Positions 11,504 to 20,669 of a DNA stretch of 64,000 nucleotides are shown piece after piece (the first letter of the stretch is position 1; the number at the start of each line of letters is the position of its first letter). The DNA comes from Lunularia cruciata (Eukaryota; Streptophyta; Marchantiopsida; Lunulariales; Lunulariaceae). The position numbers were made by a program, and so were the translations under genes. The stretch covers positions 22,474,744-22,538,743 of the forward strand of contig OX419759.1 in the NCBI GenBank assembly GCA_948567375.1, read 5' to 3'. The notes below the pieces were generated by a model that had not been told where the DNA came from, made no database searches, and saw only the letters and a program-made list of their open reading frames with translations.

Positions 11504-12034
11504 TGATCATTCTTGGGCAGGAAGTTATGAGTTTTTAAAGTGAGAGAGAGTGGTTTTTAGACCAAATCTAAAATATGTGTGCTAAATAGAAAGGTGCCTA
11601 AGCCAAATGGCTCAATGAAAAGGTTTAGAATTTTGCAAGGAAGGACATCTTTTGGGCTTTGGTAAAGTGTGCAAAATTTCAAAGAGATATGAGTCACTAG
11701 TTGAGAGAATTTAGTGACATTGTGAGGAGGAGCAAATTCTGGAGAGTTGAGATCTCATGCATGAGGAATGTGAGAACAACCAAAAACATGTTTAAGTGTT
11801 TAGAGAGAAGAGAATGTTGAGAGGATCCTTGGAGGAAAGAGTGATTCTCTAAGTGTTTTTTAAATGAAAATAAGAGATATAAGGTAGATTCCTCCATTGA
11901 CCTTTGAAAGTAAAAAATTGAAGGAAAGAAGAGGCTTACTTGACTTGAGATTGCACGTTGGACCTTCTTCACCAAGATTGGGAGGAAGCAAAGCTAAGAC
12001 CAAGGAAATGTGTGAGGTTTGTAGAGTGGAAGGA
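11504..12034 (+). other. B1 leader, part 1
   Basis: It matches B2 at about 42150-42800 and, in part, B3 at about 35765-35900: GATCATTCTT, then an AAGCCAAATGG block, a TTTTGCAAG block, and GTGTGAGGTTTGTAGAGT next to the A1 insertion. There are stops in all frames, as expected of the long untranslated leader of such elements. Bases 12030-12034 (AAGGA) are the left target duplication of A1. Confidence 0.65.
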
Positions 12035-12187
12035 TGTAACAATATGGAGTTTAGCGACGAAGTTAGTTAGGCTCACGAAGTAGCACATAAGACAAATTAG
12101 CCTAGAATATTCCAAAAGTATCTAGGAAGCTTCTTGGGAAGCTTCCCGGCTAGCTTAGCTTGCACCTCAAGTAAGTAGCTTCTAGAA

Positions 12188-12207
12188 GGAAGCTTCTAGA
12201 AGCTTCC
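12188..12207. promoter_or_regulatory. Perfect palindrome matching a four-unit heat-shock element (A1 5' LTR)
   Basis: GGAAGCTTCTAGAAGCTTCC is its own reverse complement and fits nGAAnnTTCnnGAAnnTTCn exactly. That is the heat-shock-factor site of plants (family knowledge). It lies about 140 bp upstream of the TATA box. Imperfect versions surround it at about 12127-12150, 12239-12275 and 12308-12329. Function is inferred from sequence only. Confidence 0.6.
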
Positions 12208-12347
12208 AACTAGCTTAGCTTGCACGCCAAGTAGGCGGCTTCTAGAAGGAAGCCTCTTGAGAAGCTTCCTAGTTAACTTGGCTTGCACTCTAAGAAAGTG
12301 GCTTGAGGAAGCTTCTTGAGAAGCTTCTCAAGGGCCTCATAGGCTAC

Positions 12348-12356
12348 CTATAAATA
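12348..12356 (+). promoter_or_regulatory. TATA box of A1 5' LTR
   Basis: CTATAAATA stands about 110 bp before the LTR end and is kept in the A5 LTRs (55393-55401 and 60590-60598) and the A1 3' LTR. It probably sets the R-region start of the element transcript. Confidence 0.7.
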
Positions 12357-12461
12357 CCAAAGCCAAAGCTCATGCTAGGCATTTGGAGTTTTCCCTCATA
12401 CAAGTGTCCCAATATGAGTTTCTATTCTCCTATTTCTCTCCTCGGATTCAATCTTTTACAT

Positions 12462-12473
12462 TAGTATCAGAGC
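12462..12473 (+). promoter_or_regulatory. Primer-binding site, tRNA-iMet type (degenerate)
   Basis: TAGTATCAGAGC follows the LTR end after one base. The consensus primer site for plant initiator tRNA-Met is TGGTATCAGAGC, so one transition separates them. A5 has TGGTATTAGAGC at the same place (55507-55518). Confidence 0.8.
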
Positions 12474-12482
12474 AAGAATGGG

Positions 12483-12715
12483 ATGGATGGAATTTATGGA
12501 CCACCAAATCCACTTCCACCAAACCATTGGGATTTTTTTGTCCAAGTGCTACCCAAGCATCACTTCACGCAATTCATCACTTCATGCAATTCATCACCTC
12601 ATACTTTGGACAAGATTTTCTGCATATGATCACCATATATGAGGAACCCTTGATACTTCCAGTTGTAACTTATGAAGAACGGTGGATGTACTATTTCTAT
12701 GTGTTAATAAATTAG
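12483..12715 (+). pseudogene. Short frame upstream of gag, family A (A1 copy)
   Basis: The ATG shortly after the primer site begins MDGIYGPPNPLPPNHWDF. The same frame is open for 71 codons in A5 (55528-55743) and 65 codons in A2 (34235-34038, minus). In A1 a 17-bp tandem duplication (CACTTCACGCAATTCAT / CACTTCATGCAATTCAT, about 12561-12594) shifts the frame, and the C-terminal part continues in another frame to VLIN-stop at 12715. It may be a leader peptide or the former N-terminus of Gag. I know no domain for it. Confidence 0.5.
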
Positions 12716-12749
12716 AAAGATTAGGGGTGGAGTGATAGAGTAGCAACCA

Positions 12750-13780
12750 TGGCGGCAATACCCGATGTTATCCTTGCTATGCAGCAACAAATCGAGCACC
12801 TTACTTGATTGTTGGATGAACAAGATCTTTGACGACAAGAGCATATAGAGAAGGTATCGATTCAAGAAGGAGAAGATCGGATCAGATTCCCTAAACCCAA
12901 GGTATTTGAAGGCAAGAATCTCTTGGGTGCAGTGGAGAATTTTGTGTTTGACTGTGAACATTATTTTGAAGCTACAATCTACAAGACGAGCAAAAATAGA
13001 TTCTTTTGGCTTCTAGCCAATTGGATGGAGTAGCAAAGCTATGGTTAAGATTCCACGTGGAGCAAGCTGAATGAAAAACTATAACACCAATCTTGACATG
13101 GGCAAAATTCAAGATTGCAATAATTAATTGATTCTAGGCTTTAAATGCCACACGAGCTGCACAGGATAAGTTGGCAGAGTTGAAATGGATTAGCCCTGTA
13201 AGAAGTTACATCACGCGGTTCCAAAACACCATCATGCAAATTCCAGATATATTGGATGGTGAAGCTCTAGATTGATTTGTGAGGGCTTGAAGGCGAGAAC
13301 CAAATTAGAAGTAACCATGCAAGAGCAACAAAACTTGGAAGAAGCCATGCAATTGGCCGAATGTTTTGATTCCTTGGTGGCAACAACTTGGTCTCGACCT
13401 TGACCTCCGCAGAGCCTACCAATACACCACACACGATTGGAGGAGCCAATACCCATGGAGATTGATGTCATTCAACAAAGACCACTTGGCATGGCAGATA
13501 GAGAGAAACTGTGACAAAATGGTAGTTTTTTTATTGTCGCCAAGTGGGGCATCGCATTACTTAATGTCCACTCAAGAATGGACAACCTCGACAAGTTGCC
13601 CAGGTGGAGGTTGTGGAGTGGAATGATCAGAGAAACAAGGAATCCCAGTAGGAGATTTTGAGCCGCCTATTGGGAGCTTGATTAGTTCTAATGGTATTGA
13701 AGGCTAGACCTATGCAAGTTTGCTTCACTTGCAAGGTACAATATCTAATCGGGGTTGTAGTATTTTGGTTGATTCTGGAA
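12750..13780 (+). pseudogene. gag: A1 gag and start of protease, degenerate
   Basis: Capsid-like sequence begins MAAIPDVILAMQQQIEHL and continues through VFEGKN, AVENFVFDC and YFEAT, as in A5, with stops and frameshifts. The region equivalent to the A5 zinc knuckle is near 13520-13580. The last matching block (ILVDSGS, about 13765-13785) is the protease active-site start, where the deletion begins. The product would have been the structural Gag polyprotein. Confidence 0.75.
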
Positions 13781-13792
13781 GTCAAAGTGTGC
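13778..13792 (+). other. Deletion junction in A1: protease fused to the RT/RNase H boundary
   Basis: The text reads GATTCTGGAAGT then CAAAGTGTGCC. In A5 the first half occurs near 56798 and the second near 58046, so about 1.24 kb is missing. Both parental sites carry GAAGT, which is kept once in A1. That is microhomology at the breakpoint. Confidence 0.8.
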
Positions 13793-14470
13793 CTTTTGGC
13801 AAAAGGAGGTTACCTTCTTGGGTCATAAGATCTCCTCAGAGGGGATCAAGATGGAAGAAGAGAAGATCAAGGCCATTACTGATTGGCCTCCCCTAAAGGA
13901 TGCTACAAAAGTATGAGCATTCAATGGGTTGGCCAGTTTTTACCAGCAATTCATCCACTATTATGCTCATGTGGCTGCACCATTGACTGACCTTATGGGA
14001 AAGAACTTGAGCTTCCAGTGGAACACCAAGCATGAAGAAGCATTCCAAAAGTTGAAGCATATGGTGTCTTCAAGACGCATTCTTCAACCATATGATCCTC
14101 AACTACCTTGTGTGGTTGATTTTGATGCTTCTAACTTTGCAATTGGAGTTGTGTTGCAACAAGAATTCCCATATGGACTACATCCCATTGCCTTTGTGTC
14201 TCGCCAACTAAATACAGCTGAAAGAAATTACTCTGCTCAAGATTGGGAACAACTTGCAATGATATATGCCACCAAGGTATGGAGGCATTATCTCTTGGGA
14301 AAAAAAGTGATCATGTGAACTGATCACAAGCCATTATTGCAGACCTTACACCTAGAGCACATAAAGAGTTGACATCATCGATGGGAAGAGCAACTCCTGT
14401 TGTTCGACATCAAACTTGAGTACAAACCAAGTCGGTTCCAGGTCATCCTTGATGCTCTATCACAATGACC
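13792..14470 (+). pseudogene. pol: A1 RNase H domain
   Basis: An open run of 129 codons at 13929-14318 reads through LPCVVDFDASNFAIGVVLQQE, FVSRQLNTAERNYSAQDWEQLAMIYATKVWRHYLLGKKVIM, then stops just before TDHKPLLQTL. The DAS and TDHK blocks are the usual RNase H landmarks of Ty3/gypsy Pol. One TGA, probably from CGA, interrupts it. Confidence 0.85.
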
Positions 14471-14474
14471 TGAT

Positions 14475-15670
14475 TTGAAGTCTCTTCCTCTCATCGCAGC
14501 AGCAATTACAATGGTGACAATTGACCCAAAGATCCATAACAAGTTCTGGTTAGCTCTACAACAAAATCCCTTCTTCCAAATGGTACATGGTCATCTAACA
14601 ACAGGTGACAAGGAGTACAACCTCTTCTCCTTCAAGGAAGGCCTTCTATTCTATGCGGACCGGATCTATGTTCCAACCAAAGGTGATCTTTGACTTGTGC
14701 GCCTTCAAGAAGCCAATTGTTGGTCACATGGGTGTGGACAAGACCTTGGGTACCCTCCAATGGCAATGGTGGTGGCCCAACATGACACAAGATGTTCAAG
14801 AATTTGTCCAATCGTGTGACAGCTGCCAACGTAACAAGGCCAGCAACCAGAAGCATAGTGGACTCCTTCAACCGCTCATCGTTCCATCTGCTCGTTGGGA
14901 GCATGTGAGCTTGGATCTCATCAGATCCTTGCCAAACACAAAACAAAGACACACCACCATTGTGGTGTTTGTGGATAAGCTTAGTAAGCAAATCCACTTG
15001 GCACCAACCTGTGATACCGTGGATGCTCCAACCTTAGTGCAAATCTACTTCAATAATGTCTTCAAGCATCATGGGATGCCACACGTATTCATCTCCGACC
15101 GTGATCCTTGATTTACCAGGAAGTTTTGGCAAGCACTCTTTCAGCACAAAGCTTGCTTTGTCCATAGCCTATCATCCTCAAACTAATGGACAAACCAAAT
15201 GTGAAAATCATGCATTGGAGGATATGTTGCGTGCCTTTGTCAATGTCCACTATACCAATTGAGATGAATGTCTTGCCACTGCAGAATTTGCCTACAACAA
15301 TTCCAAATTGGTAAGCACCGGATTCTCTCCTTTCTTTCTCAATTTTGGCCAAGATCTGCTTGTCCCAAATTCTCTTCTTGCTCTCCCTCCATCTCAAGTT
15401 CCTCATACTTCCACATTCTTGACCACTATATCCCAATCTCTCCAACAAGCCAAGTCTCACCTCCTTGTTACTCAGAATCACCAAAAACAATATGCGGACC
15501 ACTATCGTCGTGATCTCACCTTTGAAGTCGGTGATAAAGTCATGCTATCCTCTAGTAACCTCCCTCTCCCACTTGATACCCACGTTTGTAAACTTGCCCC
15601 TAATTGGATAGGACCCTTTGATATCACCTAAATTGTCTCTCTTGTTGCTTATAGACTTGCCTTGCCTTGT
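14475..15670 (+). pseudogene. pol: A1 integrase, two frameshifts
   Basis: The zinc-binding region is seen as CDSCQRNKASNQK in the open frame 14605-15111. The core has SLDLIRSLP, then FVDKLSKQIHL and FISDRDP, giving the first two catalytic aspartates. The 35-residue spacing leads to GQTK, so the third catalytic position reads lysine (AAA at 15197-15199), not glutamate. A TGA follows DRDP, and frames change near 15115 and 15300. The C-terminal part (PFFLNFGQDLLVPNSLLALP, KVMLSSSNLPLPLDTHVCKL) is open at 15308-15631. Confidence 0.85.
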
Positions 15671-15965
15671 CACATGCGTATCTATCTTATATTTCATGTT
15701 TCTAAGTTGAAACCCTTTGTTCCTAACCCCTCTTCCTTTTCCTCTCGAGTCCAACCTCCCCCTCTTCTTGTCCCTATCAATGATCACAAGGAGTACGAAG
15801 TTGATTGTATCCTTGCGCGTCGCTATATTCAACGAGGCCGTTGCCAACATACGGAGTACAAGGTCCTTTGGAAAGGGTATCCCTTTCATGATGCCACTTG
15901 GGAATCTCTTTCTCACCCCCAAAATGCATAGACAGCCATTCAAGAATTTGAAGCTTCACTGGCAA
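15662..15965 (+). pseudogene. pol: A1 Pol C-terminus with chromodomain
   Basis: IFHVSKLKPFVPNPS is followed by EYEVDCILARRYIQRG, then HTEYKVLWKGYPFHDATWE, then QNA-stop-TAIQEFE. This is the chromodomain pattern (EYEVE.IL... YLVKWKGY...TWEP) that defines chromoviruses and is thought to guide integration to marked chromatin. One TAG splits the last helix. The domain is otherwise the cleanest in the window. Confidence 0.9.
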
Positions 15966-15997
15966 CAAGGACGTCACCAACTAGTAGCGGGGGAATA

Positions 15998-16423
15998 TAT
16001 TACAATATGGAGTTTAAAAACAAAATTAGTCGGGCTTACAAAGTAGCACATAAGACAAATTAGCCTAGAATATTCCAAAAGTATCTAGGAAGCTTCTTGG
16101 GAAGCTTCTCGGCTAGCTTAGCTTGCACCTCAAGTAAGTAGCTTCTAGAAGGAAGCTTCTAGAAGCTTCCAACTAGCTTAGCTTGCATGCCAAGTAAGCA
16201 GCTTCTAGAATGAAGCTTCTTGAGAAGCTTTCTAGTTAACTTGGCTTGCACTCTAAGAAAGTGGCTTGATGAAGCTTCTTGAGAAGCTTCTCAAGGGCCT
16301 TGTAGGCTACCTATAAATACCAAAGCCAAAGCTTATGCTAGGCATTTGGAGTTTTCCCTCATACAAGTGTTTCAATGTGAGTTTCCATTCTCCTTTTTCT
16401 GTCCTTGGATTTGGTCTTTTACA
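15998..16423 (+). repeat. A1 3' LTR
   Basis: A purine tract GCGGGGGAATA lies just upstream. The LTR starts TATTACAATATGG (the TG has become TA) and ends GGTCTTTTACA. The 20-bp palindrome recurs at 16151-16170. AAGGA at 16424-16428 closes the insertion. Confidence 0.92.
16151..16170. promoter_or_regulatory. Heat-shock-element palindrome in A1 3' LTR
   Basis: It is identical to the palindrome at 12188-12207 and holds the same place in the LTR. Both LTRs of A1 keep it without change although other positions differ. Confidence 0.6.
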
Positions 16424-16428
16424 AAGGA

Positions 16429-16888
16429 CTTCCAAAAGAATATGAGTGTAGTGAAATAACAACACTTTTGGAGACTTTGGTGAAGATCTTTGAGAGAGTC
16501 TTAGTATAGCTATAGAGAAACTACCACCTTTATTAGCTAACTCTCAAGATTATTAATGGAGATAATCTTTCAACTTATGGATAAACTATCCATGAAGGTT
16601 TGATTAATATGCACTCTAGAATTTAACCTTTCTATAGAAATCTTAGAGCAACTTGAACCTTTTGTGTTCCCTAGGATGGATTACTCTCCAATGGTATTAG
16701 TCAAATACATACTCTTTTAGTTATAGAGTGAAATTTAAGAAAAGAAAAGAAACAAAAAGATTGAGAGAAATGAGAAAGATAATGAGAAAGATAATGAGAG
16801 GCAAAGATGGGGAAACTTTTAGTTTCTTTGGCAAGGATGGAGAAGAGGTGGAGGCCTTTATGAGAGACTTCAAGAGAGCCTACAAAGG
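16429..16888 (+). pseudogene. gag: B1 leader part 2 and start of gag
   Basis: From 16429 the sequence resumes the B2 leader (ATGAGTGTAG, TTTGGTGAAGATCTT). Gag begins near ATG 16807, read as GKDGETFSFFGKDGEEVEAFMRDFKRAYKG after a frame change. B2 has MGKFPIFFGNDREDGKAF at the same place. It is cut at 16888 by L3. AAAGG at 16884-16888 is the left target duplication of L3. Confidence 0.75.
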
Positions 16889-17649
16889 TGTGACAACCCG
16901 GCAAATATCACTTTTGCGGTAATCGGGTAAGTAAAGTTTGTTCCCGTAGAGATACAAGTCAGAAATGTCTAAATACAAAGTCAAAGTAACAATTCAGTTC
17001 TTCTTGGTTGCGTCTTTAATCTCTTAGGTAGAAACCACACCCAGAAGAGAGTAACAAGCACTGATTTGCAATCTTGTCACGAATTCACACTTCATAATCA
17101 CAACTCCATCAAATCTTTCCAAACACTCTGATTGTGATGATTCAGGCTCTCCCAAAAATGGCACTGCAAAACGACTTTGGCTCAGAATTGTGTTCCACCC
17201 CTCCACTGAAGGCACAACTTCCTCGATCAAGATTGCTTCACATCAACTTTGCACTGCACTCACAAATGCAGAATATTACCAACACTACAATTCCTCTCAG
17301 ATTTGTCAAGGCATTGCTTTGATTGCACTTCACTCAGGATCAAACACACAGAATGAAGATCAAGGCTGCAGATTCCAACATCCAACAAACACTGTGACTT
17401 GCACTTTGAATTTCTTCAACACTCACAGCCACAAGTACAACATTGATACTCGGAATGAAGCTTAAGCGACAAGCACTGCTTCACAGCACTTTGCTTTATC
17501 TATTCTTAGAAATTATGAGCACTGAACAACATGATACTGCAAATGCTACTCTTAAATAGTGAAGCAAATTGACAATTCTAACAACTATACCGTTCTACAA
17601 CTCTTCTAACCTACAGATCCGAAATGACAATGCACCTCTTCATATTTGC

Positions 17650-20235
17650 CTCTTCAAATCTCAAATCTGTTACTAATCCAATCCGATGTCTACTTCTTCC
17701 TCGGCTTTCAAACCTGAACCCAAAGTAATCTTGCTTCCTAATACTCTGTCCTCGGGTTTCTATCTTCTACCTCTTCTACCAATTCCAACAATTCTCTTTC
17801 CTGATCTGAAATTCCACTAGTGAGTAATCTATCTAACTCTTCATCTCTTGACCCACTCGTCTCTAATGTCTCCAATGGTAACTCAGAAGACATTTGTACT
17901 CCTATGTTATCTACTTTGGGTTTTGCTCTAACATCTTTCCGAAGCTTTTCTATCTCTATTTTCACTAAGTCTAATCTAATCAAAAGGTTGTCTTCTACCT
18001 CTAAGATCTTCCTGTCTACACGAGTTCTGAGACTAATTAACAAGGCATTCATATTTGTATCCTTTGCTTGTCTTTGCCTCATCTCCTGCACCAACAACTT
18101 CAACTCGTGCAGCCTCATCTCCTCAATCCAAATGTTGGCCTCTGTACTTAACATTGCATTCATTTGGAGGACTATCTCCTTCAATGGCTCCAATCTCATC
18201 TTTCTCTCACGTTCCCGATCTGCGAGCCAATCTCTACCCTAAACATTGCCAACTCCGCCTTGAACTCGGCTTTCACCGACTCCTTCTCCTTCTCCTTCTG
18301 GACAACCTTCTCCTCTTGATTACAAAGTAACTCTTGTAATTTGCCTTCCTCTCTATATCATGCCGCCAACTCTTGTTGCCAGAGTTGCTTCTTCTCCTCG
18401 ACACTCTCCATCACCCTATTGAGCTCCTAATCCTTTGCAGCTACTCTCGCCATAGCATGGATTACCTCTACTCTTGAATCAACAAACTGCTGCTTCAAGA
18501 TCTCATACTCAGCTACTTGTCTCTCCCTTGCTATGTCACTCTTCTTCACAAGATCCTCTCAATAAGTTACTTCTCTCTTCAAGTCTTCAATTACCTGACT
18601 TCTCACTATTGCCTCCGCTTGCAGTACTTCCCTTTCCTCCTCACCTCGGGTTATACTCTTCTTCAACTCCGAGTTCTCTTCTTCTAATGTGGACAACACC
18701 TGCAATACAGTCTTTACCTCCGGACAAGTCAACTACATCTCCTTCTTCTTGTACTCCAGCTTTACCAGTAGAGGACATACCACATCCCACAGGTACTCAA
18801 CTCCATTGCTTGAGGTTACTTCTTCTTGCGTGGTCACTTCTCTTCGTACTTCGTGTTCATCCGATACTCGCCTTCTTCTCTACAGTCTTTGTATCGGAAT
18901 CGACGCCTTGCTTCCCAAGCTTTCAGTTACTTCTTCTTTTGCCTTACTCGGCCCCACTTCACACTTTGCCTTATGTCTTGAGCAAACTCCTCTTTGCACT
19001 GCGATCTTCTTCTCTTTGGGCACAGTTACTTTGTCTTCCAACTGTGTATTATCTTCGGCTTCAATTTTTGCCTACATTTCTTCTTCTTCATCTTCTTTAG
19101 CCGTCGGCGCCAATGTCATTTCTCCCCCTTCATTGCTATCGCTACTTGTATCTCCACTCTATAGCGTTAGCTTAGGCTCCTCCTCATGTTCCGAGTCTTC
19201 AGTCTTGAGCTCGGCATCACCTTCCGAGTCTTCATCCTCCGACTCAATCACCACCATACCTCGCCTTGGGTTGCCTCTCCGTGTCTTCCGAGGTTTCTTC
19301 GTGTCTTTGGCTTTGCCTTGCCAACTCCTCTTCTTCATATTCAGGGTACTCACTATGACCTCCACGTTCTTCCGTGTCTTCATGTAGTAGTCGTTGGTGC
19401 TCCTGATTTGCAATATGTATTGCTGCTCTTTGACATCAACCTCCTTTCACAAATCAAGATGGAAGTGCGACACCATCCGAGTCCGCTCCACCAAGTTCAA
19501 CAAATTTAGCCCAAGGTAAAAATGCACTGCAAATGGCATGATGTAGTGTGGAGGCGACTTATCCCGCAAATTCCACACCATCTGCCTCGTTCTCTCATGG
19601 AAACACCTCGCCCAATTGATCGGTTCTCCTGCAAATAGCTTGTGAAAGAACACTGCTTGGTGTTTCATCACATAAGTTGTTCTCTCCGGCTTCAAGATGG
19701 CCATTAGTGCACTCACAATTCCTCTGTCCACAGGGTCTTTGTAGCTCTCAACCTTGTACCCATTCTTTGTCCGCTTTGACAAGAATGCATCTCTCACTTC
19801 CTGGGTTTCTTGAGATATCTCTCCCTTCCCCAAGAATGTGGCCTCCTGCTCCGAGCCTGCTTCCTTCCCAAGTACAAGTCTCCAGCTTAACTCTGTCTAG
19901 CAAGCCGGATTTCCTCTCTTCCTTTCTTCCTCGGGTCCATCAAGATACTTGCTCTCGATGATTTCTATCATGAAACCTGGAAAGCTCACATTCCAGTTCC
20001 ATGCCAAAAAAGTGATCCAAAGTCGGCTCAAGACTTCGATCCTAGCTATTACATCTAACCTCCAAATTGCATGATTTCTCACTGCAAATTCAAAGTTCTT
20101 CTTTCCTCCTCCCATCTCTTCTGCCTTCTCAATATCTCTCAATTTCACTCTTGCAACTTCTCTCTTATGCACTACCATGATTCCAACTCTATTTCCCTTC
20201 CCATGATCACCTGCAAGACAACTTCTCAACGGCAA
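17650..20235 (-). pseudogene. Family L coiled-coil protein, near full-length remnant (L3 copy)
   Basis: About 850 codons with roughly a dozen stops or frame changes. Read from 20235: an N-terminal block (MVVHKREVARVKL, RNHAIWRLDVIARI) and a conserved region at 19833-19447 (HQAVFFHKLFAGEPINWARC, FYLGLNLLNLVERT, MVSHFHLDL). Then a basic patch (about 19330-19270), an acidic linker rich in Glu/Asp/Ser, and long coiled coil from about 18850 to 17738. The run 18199-17738 is open for 153 codons. The central block weakly resembles putative plant transposon or Athila ORF-type domains. I cannot assign a biochemical role. Confidence 0.6.
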
Positions 20236-20291
20236 AGGAGCGCAACTCTATTCCTTTGCCGTTGAGAAGTTGTACAAAAATAGAGTTGCGC
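20218..20291. repeat. Perfect A-B-A'-B' inverted repeat (pseudoknot-type)
   Basis: Arm A (20218-20239, 22 bp) is perfectly complementary to A' (20252-20273). The 12-bp loop B (20240-20251, GCGCAACTCTAT) is perfectly complementary to B' (20280-20291, ATAGAGTTGCGC). This order gives two mutually exclusive hairpins, or an H-type pseudoknot in RNA. It lies at the upstream end of the L3 coding remnant. Perfection in an otherwise decayed element suggests a recent template-switch event. Confidence 0.93.
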
Positions 20292-20669
20292 TTCTTCGTC
20301 TTTCTTCACTTCAAGTTTCTACTGAGAAATCACACCTCTTGCATGCACCTGTCACTGTCAATCAACCTTTGCGCGTATGGGCCGCCGGTTTTTGAACGGT
20401 CCCTTCTTGAATTTCTCGCCCCAACAAAAGGTTGTTAGACTATCTTTGCCTCGAGTTGAGCTCCCCCCCGATACAAAGACAATTTACTTTGGGTTGTATG
20501 CTGACAAGGCATTTCCGAGTACTTTGCCTTATGACCCGAAGTCACTTTACTTCGGGTTTCATCCTGAAGACTCTTTTCTTTGCCTTCTTTGGCCATACAG
20601 GCGCAATCCGACTTCTCTATACACTTCTTCGTCTTTATTTTGAAAAAAACAAAAAATGTGGGCACCACA

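Larger units (their letters stand above)
12035..12460 (+). repeat. A1 5' LTR
   Basis: It starts TGTAACAATATGGAG and ends CTTTTACA. A dense run of AAGCTT-centred motifs (about 12120-12330) precedes a TATA box. Termini follow the TG...CA rule and the 3' copy at 15998-16423 is closely similar. The right edge is fixed by the primer-binding site. Confidence 0.93.
12035..16423 (+). mobile_element. Chromovirus A1 (Ty3/gypsy, chromodomain) with two LTRs and target duplication
   Basis: Both LTRs are present (12035-12460 and 15998-16423). Flanking 5-mers are identical: AAGGA at 12030-12034 and 16424-16428. Inside are a degenerate iMet primer site, a short upstream frame, gag, the start of protease, RNase H, integrase and a chromodomain. 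It is 4389 bp, about 1.2 kb shorter than A5, because one deletion near 13780 removes the rest of protease and all of RT. B2 has the same host sequence uninterrupted (about 42790-42830), so A1 inserted into the B1 leader. Confidence 0.93.
16889..20669 (-). mobile_element. Long-LTR-like element L3 (3.78 kb), complete with termini
   Basis: In its own orientation it starts TGTGGTGCCCAC and ends GGGTTGTCACA. Flanking 5-mers are AAAGG (16884-16888) and ATAGG (20670-20674), 4/5 identical. B2 gag has the equivalent site uninterrupted at about 43225-43240. Inside are a coiled-coil gene remnant, a TATA-like motif (reversed TTAAATA at 17552-17558) about 670 bp before the 3' end, and a complex inverted repeat. 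There is no repeat between its two ends, so it behaves as a single LTR or LTR-like unit. A short-TIR DNA transposon is less likely. Confidence 0.75.

Noticed and set aside
15545-15943. 132-codon minus-strand frame, also present at 59837-60235
   Set aside because: Both are antisense to the integrase C-terminus and chromodomain of A1 and A5. Their similarity only reflects homology of the sense strand.
18474-19387. Plus-strand frames of 208 and 232 codons, rich in Ser/Leu/Phe
   Set aside because: They lie antisense to the coiled-coil gene of L3. Glu/Lys-rich codons on one strand give Leu/Phe/Ser on the other and suppress stops. The matching region of L2 does not preserve them.
16889-20669. L3 considered as a DNA transposon with short terminal inverted repeats
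   Set aside because: The ends TGTGGTGCCC and TGTGACAACCC share only a few bases, the flanking duplication is 5 bp, and no transposase is seen. An LTR-type end is the simpler reading, though not proven.
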